Source of the DNA: Halopseudomonas oceani
Lineage (GTDB): Bacteria; Pseudomonadota; Gammaproteobacteria; Pseudomonadales; Pseudomonadaceae
Length of the DNA stretch: 64,000 nt
NCBI RefSeq assembly: GCF_002903165.1
Contig: NZ_PPSK01000008.1
Location: 62,001-126,000, forward strand
Direction of reading: 5' to 3'
Shown piece by piece: positions 19,949 through 27,116 of this stretch. The notes under the pieces were generated by a model. That model saw nothing but the letters and a program-made list of their open reading frames with translations. It was not told where the DNA came from and did no database searches. Position numbers and translations under genes: made by a program. Every line of letters starts with the position of its first letter. Positions within the stretch are counted from its first letter, which is position 1.

Positions 19949-20920
19949 ATGATGCGCAAATCCCTTGCCCTGCTGTTTTCGGCCACTATTGGGTATGCCT
20001 CTCTCAGCGCCACGCCCGCTGTCGCAGAGACCTTTGTCACCATCGGTACCGGTGGCCAGACAGGCGTCTACTACGTGGTAGGCCAGTCAGTTTGCCGCCT
20101 GCTCAATCGCAATTCTGCCGAACATGGCATTCGCTGCAACGCCCCGTCCAGCGGCGGCTCGGTCGCCAACGTCAACGCCATTCGTGGCGGTGAGATGAAC
20201 ATGGGCGTAGTGCAGTCAGACATCCAATACAAGGCCTATGAAGGCATCCAGAGCTTCGAGGCCGACGGCGCTTTCACCGACATGCGTGCGCTGTTCGCCC
20301 TGCACGGCGAGCCACTGACCATCGTTGCCCGCAACGATGCCAACATTGCTGGCGTCAAGGACCTCAAGGGCAAGCGCGTCAATATCGGCAACCCGGGTTC
20401 CGGTCAGCGTGACACCATGGACGTGGTGATGGAAGCCCTGGGCTGGACGGTGGATGACTTCGCGCTGGCCTCCGCGCTGGATGCGGCAGAGCAGGCCGCG
20501 GCCCTGGGCGACAACAACATCGATGCAATGGTCTACGTCGTTGGCCACCCGAATGGCTCGATCCAGGAAGCAACCACCACTGTTGATGCCAATCTGGTTT
20601 CCGTGTCCGGTCCCGAAATTGATCAGCTGATCAGCGAACGTCCTTACTACGCCAAGGCGATCATTCCCGGCGGCCTGTACCGTGGCAATGATGCGGACAC
20701 CGAAACCTTCGGGGTGCGTGCCACCCTAGTGGCTTCGACCGCCACTGACGCCGAAACCGTCTATCAGACAGTCAAGGCGGTATTCGAGAACTTCGACCGG
20801 TTCAAGCGCCTGCACCCCGCGTTTGCGACCCTCAAGGAAGAAGAGATGATCAAGGATGGCCTCTCTGCTCCGCTGCATGAAGGCGCAATCCGCTACTACA
20901 AAGAACGCGGCTGGATGTAA
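19949..20920 (+). CDS. TAXI-type TRAP transporter solute-binding protein
   Basis: Periplasmic receptor of a TRAP transporter, 323 residues. Signal peptide ends PAVA|ETFVTIGTGGQTGVYY; the GTGGxTGVYY start is the hallmark of the TAXI (TRAP-associated extracytoplasmic immunogenic) family. SGGSVANVNAIRGGEMNMG and KGKRVNIGNPGSGQR are further family blocks. AAGGAG sits 9 bases before the ATG at 19949. A strong hairpin separates it from the permease gene, so the receptor is probably made in excess. Ligand is unknown; some TAXI systems take up glutamate or alpha-ketoglutarate-type acids. Confidence 0.92.
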   Translation: MMRKSLALLFSATIGYASLSATPAVAETFVTIGTGGQTGVYYVVGQSVCRLLNRNSAEHGIRCNAPSSGGSVANVNAIRGGEMNMGVVQSDIQYKAYEGIQSFEADGAFTDMRALFALHGEPLTIVARNDANIAGVKDLKGKRVNIGNPGSGQRDTMDVVMEALGWTVDDFALASALDAAEQAAALGDNNIDAMVYVVGHPNGSIQEATTTVDANLVSVSGPEIDQLISERPYYAKAIIPGGLYRGNDADTETFGVRATLVASTATDAETVYQTVKAVFENFDRFKRLHPAFATLKEEEMIKDGLSAPLHEGAIRYYKERGWM

Positions 20921-20926
20921 CGCAAA

Positions 20927-20960
20927 ACGGGCCACCCTCAGGGGTGGCCCGTCTGCTTTC
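20927..20960 (+). terminator. Hairpin/partial terminator between TRAP receptor and permease genes
   Basis: Eleven-base perfect stem ACGGGCCACCC/GGGTGGCCCGT with loop TCAG, followed by CTGCTTTC, not a pure T-run. It lies 6 bases after the receptor stop and about 150 bases before the permease start, and likely attenuates transcription or protects the receptor mRNA. Confidence 0.7.
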
Positions 20961-21108
20961 AGCAACTCGATTACTTTGCTGCCGCCATTTCGGCAGCCTT
21001 GGACGAGCGTCCACAAGACCTCGTGCTTATCGCGGCGCCCACAGACACGCCGCGCAGGCAACCTGCTTGCCACAACACAATCAAAACGCAAAGGAGCAGC
21101 GCGCAGCC

Positions 21109-23691
21109 ATGAGCCAACCAAGCGACGCCAACGAACTCAACAGCGAACTTGAGGATCTGGTAGCAACCAGTGACACCGGTGCCCGAAAACCCACTGGTGC
21201 GGCCCGTAATTTGCTGATGAGTATTGCCGCCATCTGGTCGCTGTTTCAGCTTTGGATTGCCTCGCCACTGCCCTTTCTGGTCGGCTTTGGGGTTTTCAAC
21301 AGTACCGAGGCGCGCTCCATTCATTTGGCCTTTGCCGTGTTTCTCGGCTTCATGGCATATCCCGCGTTCAAACGCTCCCCCCGAGAATACATCCCGGTCG
21401 TCGACTGGATTCTGGCGCTGATTGCCGCCTTTTGTGCCGCGTATCTTTTTCTTTTTTACGCCGAGCTGGCAGAACGGCCCGGCAGACCGACAACCCAGGA
21501 CGTGATAGTCGCGGTGACCGGCCTGGTTCTGCTTTTGGAAGCCACCCGCCGGGCGCTCGGTCCACCGCTGATGATCGTCGCGCTGGTCTTTATCATCTAC
21601 TCGGTAGCCGGTCCCTATATGCCGGGCATCCTTGCCCACCGCGGGGTCAGTCTGGAAGCACTGACCAACCATCAGTGGCTTACCGCTCAGGGTGTATTTG
21701 GCATTGCCCTTGGCGTTTCCACCAGTTTCGTCTTTCTATTCGTTCTATTCGGTTCGCTACTGGATAAGGCCGGAGCCGGCAACTATTTCATCAAGGTTGC
21801 GTTCTCCCTGCTGGGTCATTACCGCGGCGGCCCGGCAAAAGCGGCTGTCGTCGCTTCCGGCATGACCGGCCTGATCTCCGGGTCGTCGATTGCCAACACC
21901 GTCACTACCGGCACGTTTACCATTCCGATGATGAAACGTGTGGGCTTCTCTGCCGAAAAGGCCGGCGCCGTCGAAGTGGCCTCCTCGGTCAACGGCCAGA
22001 TCATGCCACCGGTCATGGGCGCCGCGGCGTTCTTGATGGTCGAGTATGTCGGTATTTCCTATGTCGAGGTGATCAAACACGCCTTTTTGCCGGCGCTGAT
22101 TTCCTATATCGCGCTGATCTACATCGTGCACCTCGAAGCGGTCAAGGCTGGCATGCAGGGCCTGCAGAGCAGCAACCCGCCACGTCCGCTACTGCGCAAG
22201 ATCATCGGCTTCCTTACCGGCCTTCTGCTGTTGATGGCCCTCTCGTTCGCGGTCTATTACGGCCTTGGCTGGCTCAAGCCAGCATTAGGAGACGCCGCCA
22301 GCTGGGTGATCGCCGGCGCGCTGGCCGTTGTATACGTCGGGCTACTGAAGATCGGCTCGCGCTATCCCGAGCTGGAGCTGGATGACCCCAACTCCCCGGT
22401 CGTTCACCTGCCGCAGACCCGTCCCACCGTCATGTCCGGGCTGCATTTCATCCTCCCGGTGATCGTGCTGATCTGGTGTCTCATGGTTGAGCATCTTTCG
22501 CCAGGGCTGTCTGCCTTCTGGGCGACCATATTAATGATTGTCATCATGCTCACCCAGCGCCCCCTGATGGCAGCATTCCGTGGCGAAGGCAATACCGGCA
22601 GTGCGGTGCGTCAGGGGTTCGATGAGCTCTGGCAGGGCCTGGTAGCCGGTGCCCGCAATATGATCGGAATCGGCATTGCCACGGCAACCGCTGGCATTAT
22701 CGTCGGTGCAGTCTCCCAGACCGGGGTTGGGCTGGTACTGGCAGATCTGGTCGAAATTCTGTCGATGGGCAACCTGATGCTGATGTTGCTGCTGACCGCA
22801 GTACTCAGCCTGATTCTTGGCATGGGGCTGCCAACCACCGCCAACTACATCGTCGTTTCCGCCCTGTTGGCGCCGGTTATCGTTACGCTGGGCCAGGAAA
22901 GTGGACTGCTGGTCCCGCTGATCGCCGTGCACCTGTTCGTGTTCTACTTCGGCATTATGGCTGACGTTACCCCACCCGTCGGCCTTGCTTCCTTTGCCGC
23001 TGCCGCAGTGTCGGGCGGAGATCCCATCCGAACCGGGTTTCAGGCGTTCTATTACAGCCTGCGCACGGCGGCACTACCTTTTCTGTTCATCTTCAACACC
23101 GACCTACTGCTGATCGACGTGGACTGGCTGCATGGGATCATCATCTTCTGCGTTGCAACCGTCGCGATGCTTATTTTCGCCGCAGCCACCCAAGGCTGGC
23201 TGGTGGTGAAAAGCCGTTGGTACGAAAGCCTGTTGCTGCTGCTCGTTGCCTTTACCCTGTTCCGCCCTGGCTTCTGGATGGACATGGTGCACGATCCTTA
23301 TCGCTCCATTCCGCCAACCCAGCTGGAGCAATCCCTCGAGCGCCTGGACAAGGGCAGCAACCTGCGCATTCAGGTCTCAGGCCAAGACGACATCGGTCAG
23401 CCGCGCACCTTCTTTGTCCTCGTTCCGGTACCTGAAGGGGCTGACGGCGCTGAGCGGCTCGACAAGCTTGGCCTGATGCTGATGCAGGACGGTGATCGCA
23501 CCTTGGTTGACATGGTGACCTATGGCAGTCCGGCTGCAGAACTCGGCTTCGAGTTTGACCAGGAAATTGTCGAAATTCTTGCCCCGGTTGATCGCTGGGC
23601 CAAGGAGTGGATGTGGATTCCGGCAATAGGGGTATTTTTGCTGGTAATGGGCCTGCAATGGCGTCGGCGTCCTGCCGCCGCAAGCGCATAA
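21109..23691 (+). CDS. Fused TRAP transporter permease (small and large subunits)
   Basis: An 860-residue inner-membrane protein in which the DctQ-like small and DctM-like large TRAP subunits are one chain, the usual arrangement for TAXI systems. Membrane segments begin at about residue 35. The DctM-type core includes SGSSIANTVTTGTFTIPMMKR, MPPVMGAAAFLMVEY and GMGLPTTANYIVVSALLAP. The C-terminal ~170 residues after the last transport helices match the DUF3394-type extension (RWYESLLLLLVAFTLFRPG). AAGGAG precedes ATG 21109. Imports an unknown acid using an ion gradient together with the receptor upstream. Confidence 0.92.
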   Translation: MSQPSDANELNSELEDLVATSDTGARKPTGAARNLLMSIAAIWSLFQLWIASPLPFLVGFGVFNSTEARSIHLAFAVFLGFMAYPAFKRSPREYIPVVDWILALIAAFCAAYLFLFYAELAERPGRPTTQDVIVAVTGLVLLLEATRRALGPPLMIVALVFIIYSVAGPYMPGILAHRGVSLEALTNHQWLTAQGVFGIALGVSTSFVFLFVLFGSLLDKAGAGNYFIKVAFSLLGHYRGGPAKAAVVASGMTGLISGSSIANTVTTGTFTIPMMKRVGFSAEKAGAVEVASSVNGQIMPPVMGAAAFLMVEYVGISYVEVIKHAFLPALISYIALIYIVHLEAVKAGMQGLQSSNPPRPLLRKIIGFLTGLLLLMALSFAVYYGLGWLKPALGDAASWVIAGALAVVYVGLLKIGSRYPELELDDPNSPVVHLPQTRPTVMSGLHFILPVIVLIWCLMVEHLSPGLSAFWATILMIVIMLTQRPLMAAFRGEGNTGSAVRQGFDELWQGLVAGARNMIGIGIATATAGIIVGAVSQTGVGLVLADLVEILSMGNLMLMLLLTAVLSLILGMGLPTTANYIVVSALLAPVIVTLGQESGLLVPLIAVHLFVFYFGIMADVTPPVGLASFAAAAVSGGDPIRTGFQAFYYSLRTAALPFLFIFNTDLLLIDVDWLHGIIIFCVATVAMLIFAAATQGWLVVKSRWYESLLLLLVAFTLFRPGFWMDMVHDPYRSIPPTQLEQSLERLDKGSNLRIQVSGQDDIGQPRTFFVLVPVPEGADGAERLDKLGLMLMQDGDRTLVDMVTYGSPAAELGFEFDQEIVEILAPVDRWAKEWMWIPAIGVFLLVMGLQWRRRPAAASA

Positions 23692-23701
23692 GGGAGTGAC
23701 C

Positions 23702-24130
23702 ATGTACAACAAGATTCTGTTGCCTGTTGACCTGAACCACAAGCAATCCTGGGACAAGGCACTGCCCACCGCGCTGAACCTGTGTCAGACCTATCAGGCG
23801 TCGCTACATATCGTTACCGTGGTACCCGACTTCGGGATGCCACTGGTGGGCGGTTTCTTCCCCCGGGAGTACGCCGATCAGGCCAAGAAAACCATCAGCG
23901 ATGGTTTGAAAGCCTTCGTCGCCGAGCACGTCCCCAAGGGCGTCAAGGTGCAACGGATCGTCGCCGACGGCAAAGCCTATGAAGCAATCCTGCGGGTCGC
24001 ACGCAAGCTCGATGTCGATCTGATTGTCATGGCTTCGCACAAACGCAAGCGACTGGAAGACTACCTACTGGGCACCAACGCTTTGCGCGTTGTTCAGCAA
24101 TCCAAGCGGTCGGTAATGATCATTCGCTGA
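23702..24130 (+). CDS. Universal stress protein (UspA family)
   Basis: A 142-residue cytoplasmic Usp-fold protein: first strand YNKILLPVDLN and the ATP-binding C-terminal pattern MASHKRKRLEDYLLGTNALRVV. The ATG at 23702 is chosen over GTG 23696, which lies on the AGGGAG ribosome-binding site itself. It starts 10 bases after the TRAP permease stop, so it is cotranscribed; UspA genes accompany TRAP transporters elsewhere (TeaD in Halomonas regulates such a transporter). A regulatory role on this transporter is inference. Confidence 0.9.
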   Translation: MYNKILLPVDLNHKQSWDKALPTALNLCQTYQASLHIVTVVPDFGMPLVGGFFPREYADQAKKTISDGLKAFVAEHVPKGVKVQRIVADGKAYEAILRVARKLDVDLIVMASHKRKRLEDYLLGTNALRVVQQSKRSVMIIR

Positions 24131-24147
24131 GCATTGCCCCCGGCCGC

Positions 24148-24163
24148 TGGCATGTATTCTGCC
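24148..24163 (+). promoter_or_regulatory. Sigma-54-type promoter of the nitrate transporter gene
   Basis: TGGCATG-TATT-CTGCC has the -24 GG (24149-24150) and -12 GC (24161-24162) separated by exactly 10 bases, as required for RpoN promoters (consensus TGGCACG-N4-TTGCW). It predicts a start near 24174, in front of the leader. A GCAC..TTTGC NtrC-like site at about 24071-24088 inside the usp gene is possible but weak. Confidence 0.6.
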
Positions 24164-24187
24164 TGCCTTCCCGTTAGCAGTTGAAAG

Positions 24188-24256
24188 GGATGGCGTTATC
24201 CGACAAAGGCGTCGCTCCCAAGCCGAATCACTTTCGCGTATGGGGCGACGTTTTTT
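24188..24256 (+). promoter_or_regulatory. Attenuator leader of the nitrate transporter gene (hexaloop hairpin plus terminator)
   Basis: A small hairpin GGAT-GGCGTT-ATCC (24188-24201) with a six-base loop is followed by the box CGACAAAGGCGTC and then a terminator: stem CGTCGCTCC (24210-24218) with GGGGCGACG (24242-24250) and six T (24251-24256). The coding sequence starts 61 bases later. A terminator inside a leader preceded by a hexaloop hairpin is the architecture controlled by ANTAR antiterminators (NasR in Klebsiella, NasT in Azotobacter and Pseudomonas). Binding by NasT is inferred; no regulator gene is in the window. Confidence 0.65.
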
Positions 24257-24317
24257 ATGCGCCCAACTAACCAAATTTGTTGCAACCTGAGTCTGATAGC
24301 GCCTAAAGGAAGACTGA

Positions 24318-25529
24318 ATGAACACCAGTTTCTGGAAAGCTGGCCACACACCCACGCTGTTTTCCGCCTTTCTTTACTTCGATCTCAGCTTCATGGTCTG
24401 GTATCTGCTCGGCCCTCTGGCAGTGCAAATTGCCACCGATCTGCAGCTCAGCGCGCAACAACGGGGCATCATGGTTGCCACTCCGATTCTGGCGGGTGCG
24501 CTGCTTCGCTTGCTGCTGGGGTTTCTGGCGGATCGGCTATCGCCCAAAACCGCAGGCATCATTGGACAGATAATTGTCATTAGTTCGCTGCTGCTCGCGT
24601 GGCTACTCGGCGTAAGCAGCTACCAGCACACGTTGCTGCTCGGGCTGGGGCTCGGCTTTGCCGGCGCCTCGTTTGCGGTCGCTCTGCCGCTGGCGTCACA
24701 GTGGTATCCACCAGAACATCAGGGCAAGGCCATGGGCATTGCCGGCGCAGGCAATTCCGGTACTGTGCTGGCAGCTCTGTTTGCGCCCGGACTAGCCTAT
24801 CTGTTCGGCTGGCAGAACGTCTTCGGGCTGGCCCTCATTCCGCTTACCATCACCCTGCTTTTGTTTGTGCTGCTAGCACGTAATGCTCCCAGTCGCCCGA
24901 CACCCAAGGCGCTCAGCGATTACGCGCAAGCCCTGCAGGACGTAGACAGCTGGTGGTTCATGTTTTTCTACAGCATTACCTTCGGCGGCTTTATCGGTCT
25001 GGCCAGCGCCCTGCCCGGCTATTTCAGCGATCAATACGACCTCAACCCAGTCACCGCAGGCTACTATACCGCTGCCTGCGTCACGGCCGGCAGCTTGATG
25101 CGTCCGCTCGGCGGTGCGCTGGCTGATCGTATCGGTGGAATCCGCTCGCTGCTGATCATGTATGCGATTGCGTCGGCGTGCATCGCCGTTGTCGGTTTCA
25201 ACCTGTCGAGTTCCCTGGTAGCACTGGTGTTGTTTGTGATTGCCATGCTTGGCCTGGGTACCGGGAACGGCGCGGTATTTCAGCTGGTACCGCAGCGCTT
25301 CTTCGCCGAAATCGGTGTAATGACCGGACTGATCGGTATGGCTGGAGGAGTGGGTGGTTTTATCCTTGCCGCTGGTCTTGGCGCTATCAAGCAGCATACC
25401 GGCGATTACCAGTTCGGACTGTGGCTATTCGCGCTCCTTGCTTTGCTTGCCTTGGCAGGACTGTTGATCGTAAAGCGTCGCTGGCGCACCACCTGGGGCG
25501 CACCTGCCAACAGCGCCGCCCGAATCTGA
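24318..25529 (+). CDS. nasA: NarK/NasA-family nitrate transporter
   Basis: A 403-residue MFS protein of the nitrate/nitrite porter family with 12 hydrophobic segments. The nitrate-signature-like glycine stretches GIAGAGNSGTVLAALFAPG and GLGTGNGAVFQLVPQRF are present, as is the RLLLGFLADR loop after TM2/3. It imports nitrate across the inner membrane for assimilation. It is a single-gene unit behind a sigma-54-type promoter and leader terminator; the reductase genes follow from their own promoter. The symbol nasA is used differently among species (also for the reductase), so read it here as the transporter. Confidence 0.88.
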   Translation: MNTSFWKAGHTPTLFSAFLYFDLSFMVWYLLGPLAVQIATDLQLSAQQRGIMVATPILAGALLRLLLGFLADRLSPKTAGIIGQIIVISSLLLAWLLGVSSYQHTLLLGLGLGFAGASFAVALPLASQWYPPEHQGKAMGIAGAGNSGTVLAALFAPGLAYLFGWQNVFGLALIPLTITLLLFVLLARNAPSRPTPKALSDYAQALQDVDSWWFMFFYSITFGGFIGLASALPGYFSDQYDLNPVTAGYYTAACVTAGSLMRPLGGALADRIGGIRSLLIMYAIASACIAVVGFNLSSSLVALVLFVIAMLGLGTGNGAVFQLVPQRFFAEIGVMTGLIGMAGGVGGFILAAGLGAIKQHTGDYQFGLWLFALLALLALAGLLIVKRRWRTTWGAPANSAARI

Positions 25530-25568
25530 TTCCCTGAAACGCCTACTGAATCGCATGCGCCCTGTCGC

Positions 25569-25594
25569 GGTGCAGTACGCCGCATGCCGGTGCA
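25569..25594 (+). promoter_or_regulatory. Possible NtrC half-sites upstream of the nitrate reductase promoter
   Basis: Two direct GGTGCA half-sites (25569-25574 and 25589-25594) lie about 65-90 bases upstream of the -24 element, the usual distance for an NtrC enhancer. Neither has a well-matched inverted partner, so this is tentative. Confidence 0.3.
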
Positions 25595-25658
25595 TCAAAT
25601 CATGAGAATCAGTTCAAGTTCAAAGCATAACCCAATGAAAAATATAGATATGATCCTT

Positions 25659-25674
25659 TGGCACACTATCTGCT
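25659..25674 (+). promoter_or_regulatory. Sigma-54-type promoter of the nitrate reductase operon
   Basis: TGGCACA-CTAT-CTGCT: GG at 25660-25661 and GC at 25672-25673 with exactly 10 bases between; only the first T of TTGC deviates. It predicts a transcript start near 25685, just before the two leader hairpins. Confidence 0.7.
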
Positions 25675-25702
25675 TTGGGAATATCAGAGAGTAACTACAT
25701 AG

Positions 25703-25791
25703 CAGGCCACCTCGTCAGGTAGCCTGTCTCCTGCAAGAACAGGATCGGACAAAGGCGTCCCCACCGTGCAAACGGTTGGGACGCCTTTTTT
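25703..25791 (+). promoter_or_regulatory. Two-hairpin attenuator leader of the nitrate reductase operon
   Basis: Three structures in a row. Hairpin 1 (25703-25726) pairs CAGGC/GCCTG and ACCT/AGGT. Hairpin 2 (25729-25744) is TCCTG-CAAGAA-CAGGA with a six-base loop. The terminator (25751-25791) has an 11-base stem AAAGGCGTCCC/GGGACGCCTTT with a small inner stem and a T-rich tail. The box GACAAAGGCGTC is shared with the transporter leader. Two short hairpins followed by a terminator match the ANTAR-protein target described for nitrate and ethanolamine operons; induction by nitrate through NasT is inferred. Confidence 0.72.
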
Positions 25792-25823
25792 GTTTTTGCA
25801 GCGCAACACGGAGCGCAGGGGTG

Positions 25824-27116
25824 ATGCACAAACTGAAACTGGTACTGATTGGCAACGGCATGGCCGGCATCCGCACGCTGGAAGAGCTGCTCAAGCTGGC
25901 ACCCGATCTCTACGACATCACGGTATTCGGCGCAGAACCGCACCCTAACTACAACCGCATCATGCTGTCACCGGTACTGGCCGGCGAACAGGACTTTGAC
26001 GACATCGTGCTCAACGATCTGGACTGGTACCGCCGTCACGGGATCACGCTGCATCTGGGCAACCCGGTAGTGCGCATCGATCGCGCTGCACGCCGCGTCA
26101 TCGCCGCCGATGGCAGCAGCGCCGAGTACGACCGCCTGCTGCTGGCCACCGGCTCCAGCCCCTTTATCCTCCCGGTACCCGGCAACACTCTGGACGGTGT
26201 GATCGGCTACCGCGACATTGCCCACACCCAGGCTATGATGGATGCCGCTCAGACCCGCCACCACGCCGTGGTCATCGGTGGCGGCCTGCTCGGGCTTGAA
26301 GCCGCCAACGGCCTTGCCCAGCGCGGGATGCAAGTCACCGTGCTGCACGTTGGCAAGTGGCTGCTGGACCGACAACTCGACGCCACCGCCGGCGCCCTGC
26401 TGCAGCAGGCCCTTGAATCCCGCGGCATCCGGTTCGAGCTGCAGGCGCATACCGACCAACTACTGGGTGACAACAGCGGTCGAGTCCGCGCCGTGCGCTG
26501 CGAGGACGGTCGCGAGGTGCCGGCTGAACTGGTCGTGATGGCCGCAGGCATCCGCCCAAACATAAGTCTGGCAGCAGAGGCCGGACTGGCCTGCGAGCGC
26601 GGTATTCTGGTCGATGACACCCTGCAAACCTTTGATCCGCGCGTGTATGCCATTGGCGAATGCGCCAGTCACCGTGGCGTTGCCTACGGTCTGGTCGCAC
26701 CGCTATACGAACAAGCCAAGGTGTGCGCCAACCACCTGGCGATGCTGGGCTTCGGTCGCTACCTCGGCTCGGTAACCTCAACCAAGCTGAAAGTCACCGG
26801 TATCGACCTGTTTTCCGCTGGCGACTTCATGGGCGACTCGCACTGCGAGATCATCAGCCTGAGCAACCCCGTCGCCGGCAGCTACCGCAAGCTGGTTATT
26901 CGTAACAACCGCCTGATCGGCGCCTGCTTCTATGGCGACACCAGCGACAGCGCCTGGTACGTCGGGCTGGTACGTGAAGGCTACGACATCCGCGCTATTC
27001 GTCAGCTGCTGATGTTCGGCGAGGCCTTTGCCAGCCAGACGCAGCCAGACCATCAGCACGCAGCCAACGACGACAACGCCACACCGCTGTCACGCACAGC
27101 AGGAGCGACCCGATGA
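25824..27116 (+). CDS. FAD-dependent NAD(P)H oxidoreductase of nitrate assimilation (NirB N-terminal-half type)
   Basis: A 430-residue pyridine-nucleotide:disulfide-fold flavoprotein. FAD site LVLIGNGMAGIRTLEELL (about 6-23), second Rossmann HHAVVIGGGLLGLEAANGLA, and a C-terminal FAD strand DPRVYAIGECASHRG. It resembles the first half of NirB (large nitrite reductase) but ends before the 2Fe-2S and siroheme domains, so it cannot reduce nitrite alone. Most likely it passes electrons from NAD(P)H to the nitrate reductase encoded next. The ATG at 25824 follows GCAGGGG; an earlier frame start overlaps the terminator. The stop overlaps the next ATG (ATGA). Confidence 0.82.
   Translation: MHKLKLVLIGNGMAGIRTLEELLKLAPDLYDITVFGAEPHPNYNRIMLSPVLAGEQDFDDIVLNDLDWYRRHGITLHLGNPVVRIDRAARRVIAADGSSAEYDRLLLATGSSPFILPVPGNTLDGVIGYRDIAHTQAMMDAAQTRHHAVVIGGGLLGLEAANGLAQRGMQVTVLHVGKWLLDRQLDATAGALLQQALESRGIRFELQAHTDQLLGDNSGRVRAVRCEDGREVPAELVVMAAGIRPNISLAAEAGLACERGILVDDTLQTFDPRVYAIGECASHRGVAYGLVAPLYEQAKVCANHLAMLGFGRYLGSVTSTKLKVTGIDLFSAGDFMGDSHCEIISLSNPVAGSYRKLVIRNNRLIGACFYGDTSDSAWYVGLVREGYDIRAIRQLLMFGEAFASQTQPDHQHAANDDNATPLSRTAGATR

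Noticed and set aside
24131-24317. Small RNA gene in the gap after usp
   Set aside because: The structures present are better explained as the nitrate transporter promoter and attenuator.
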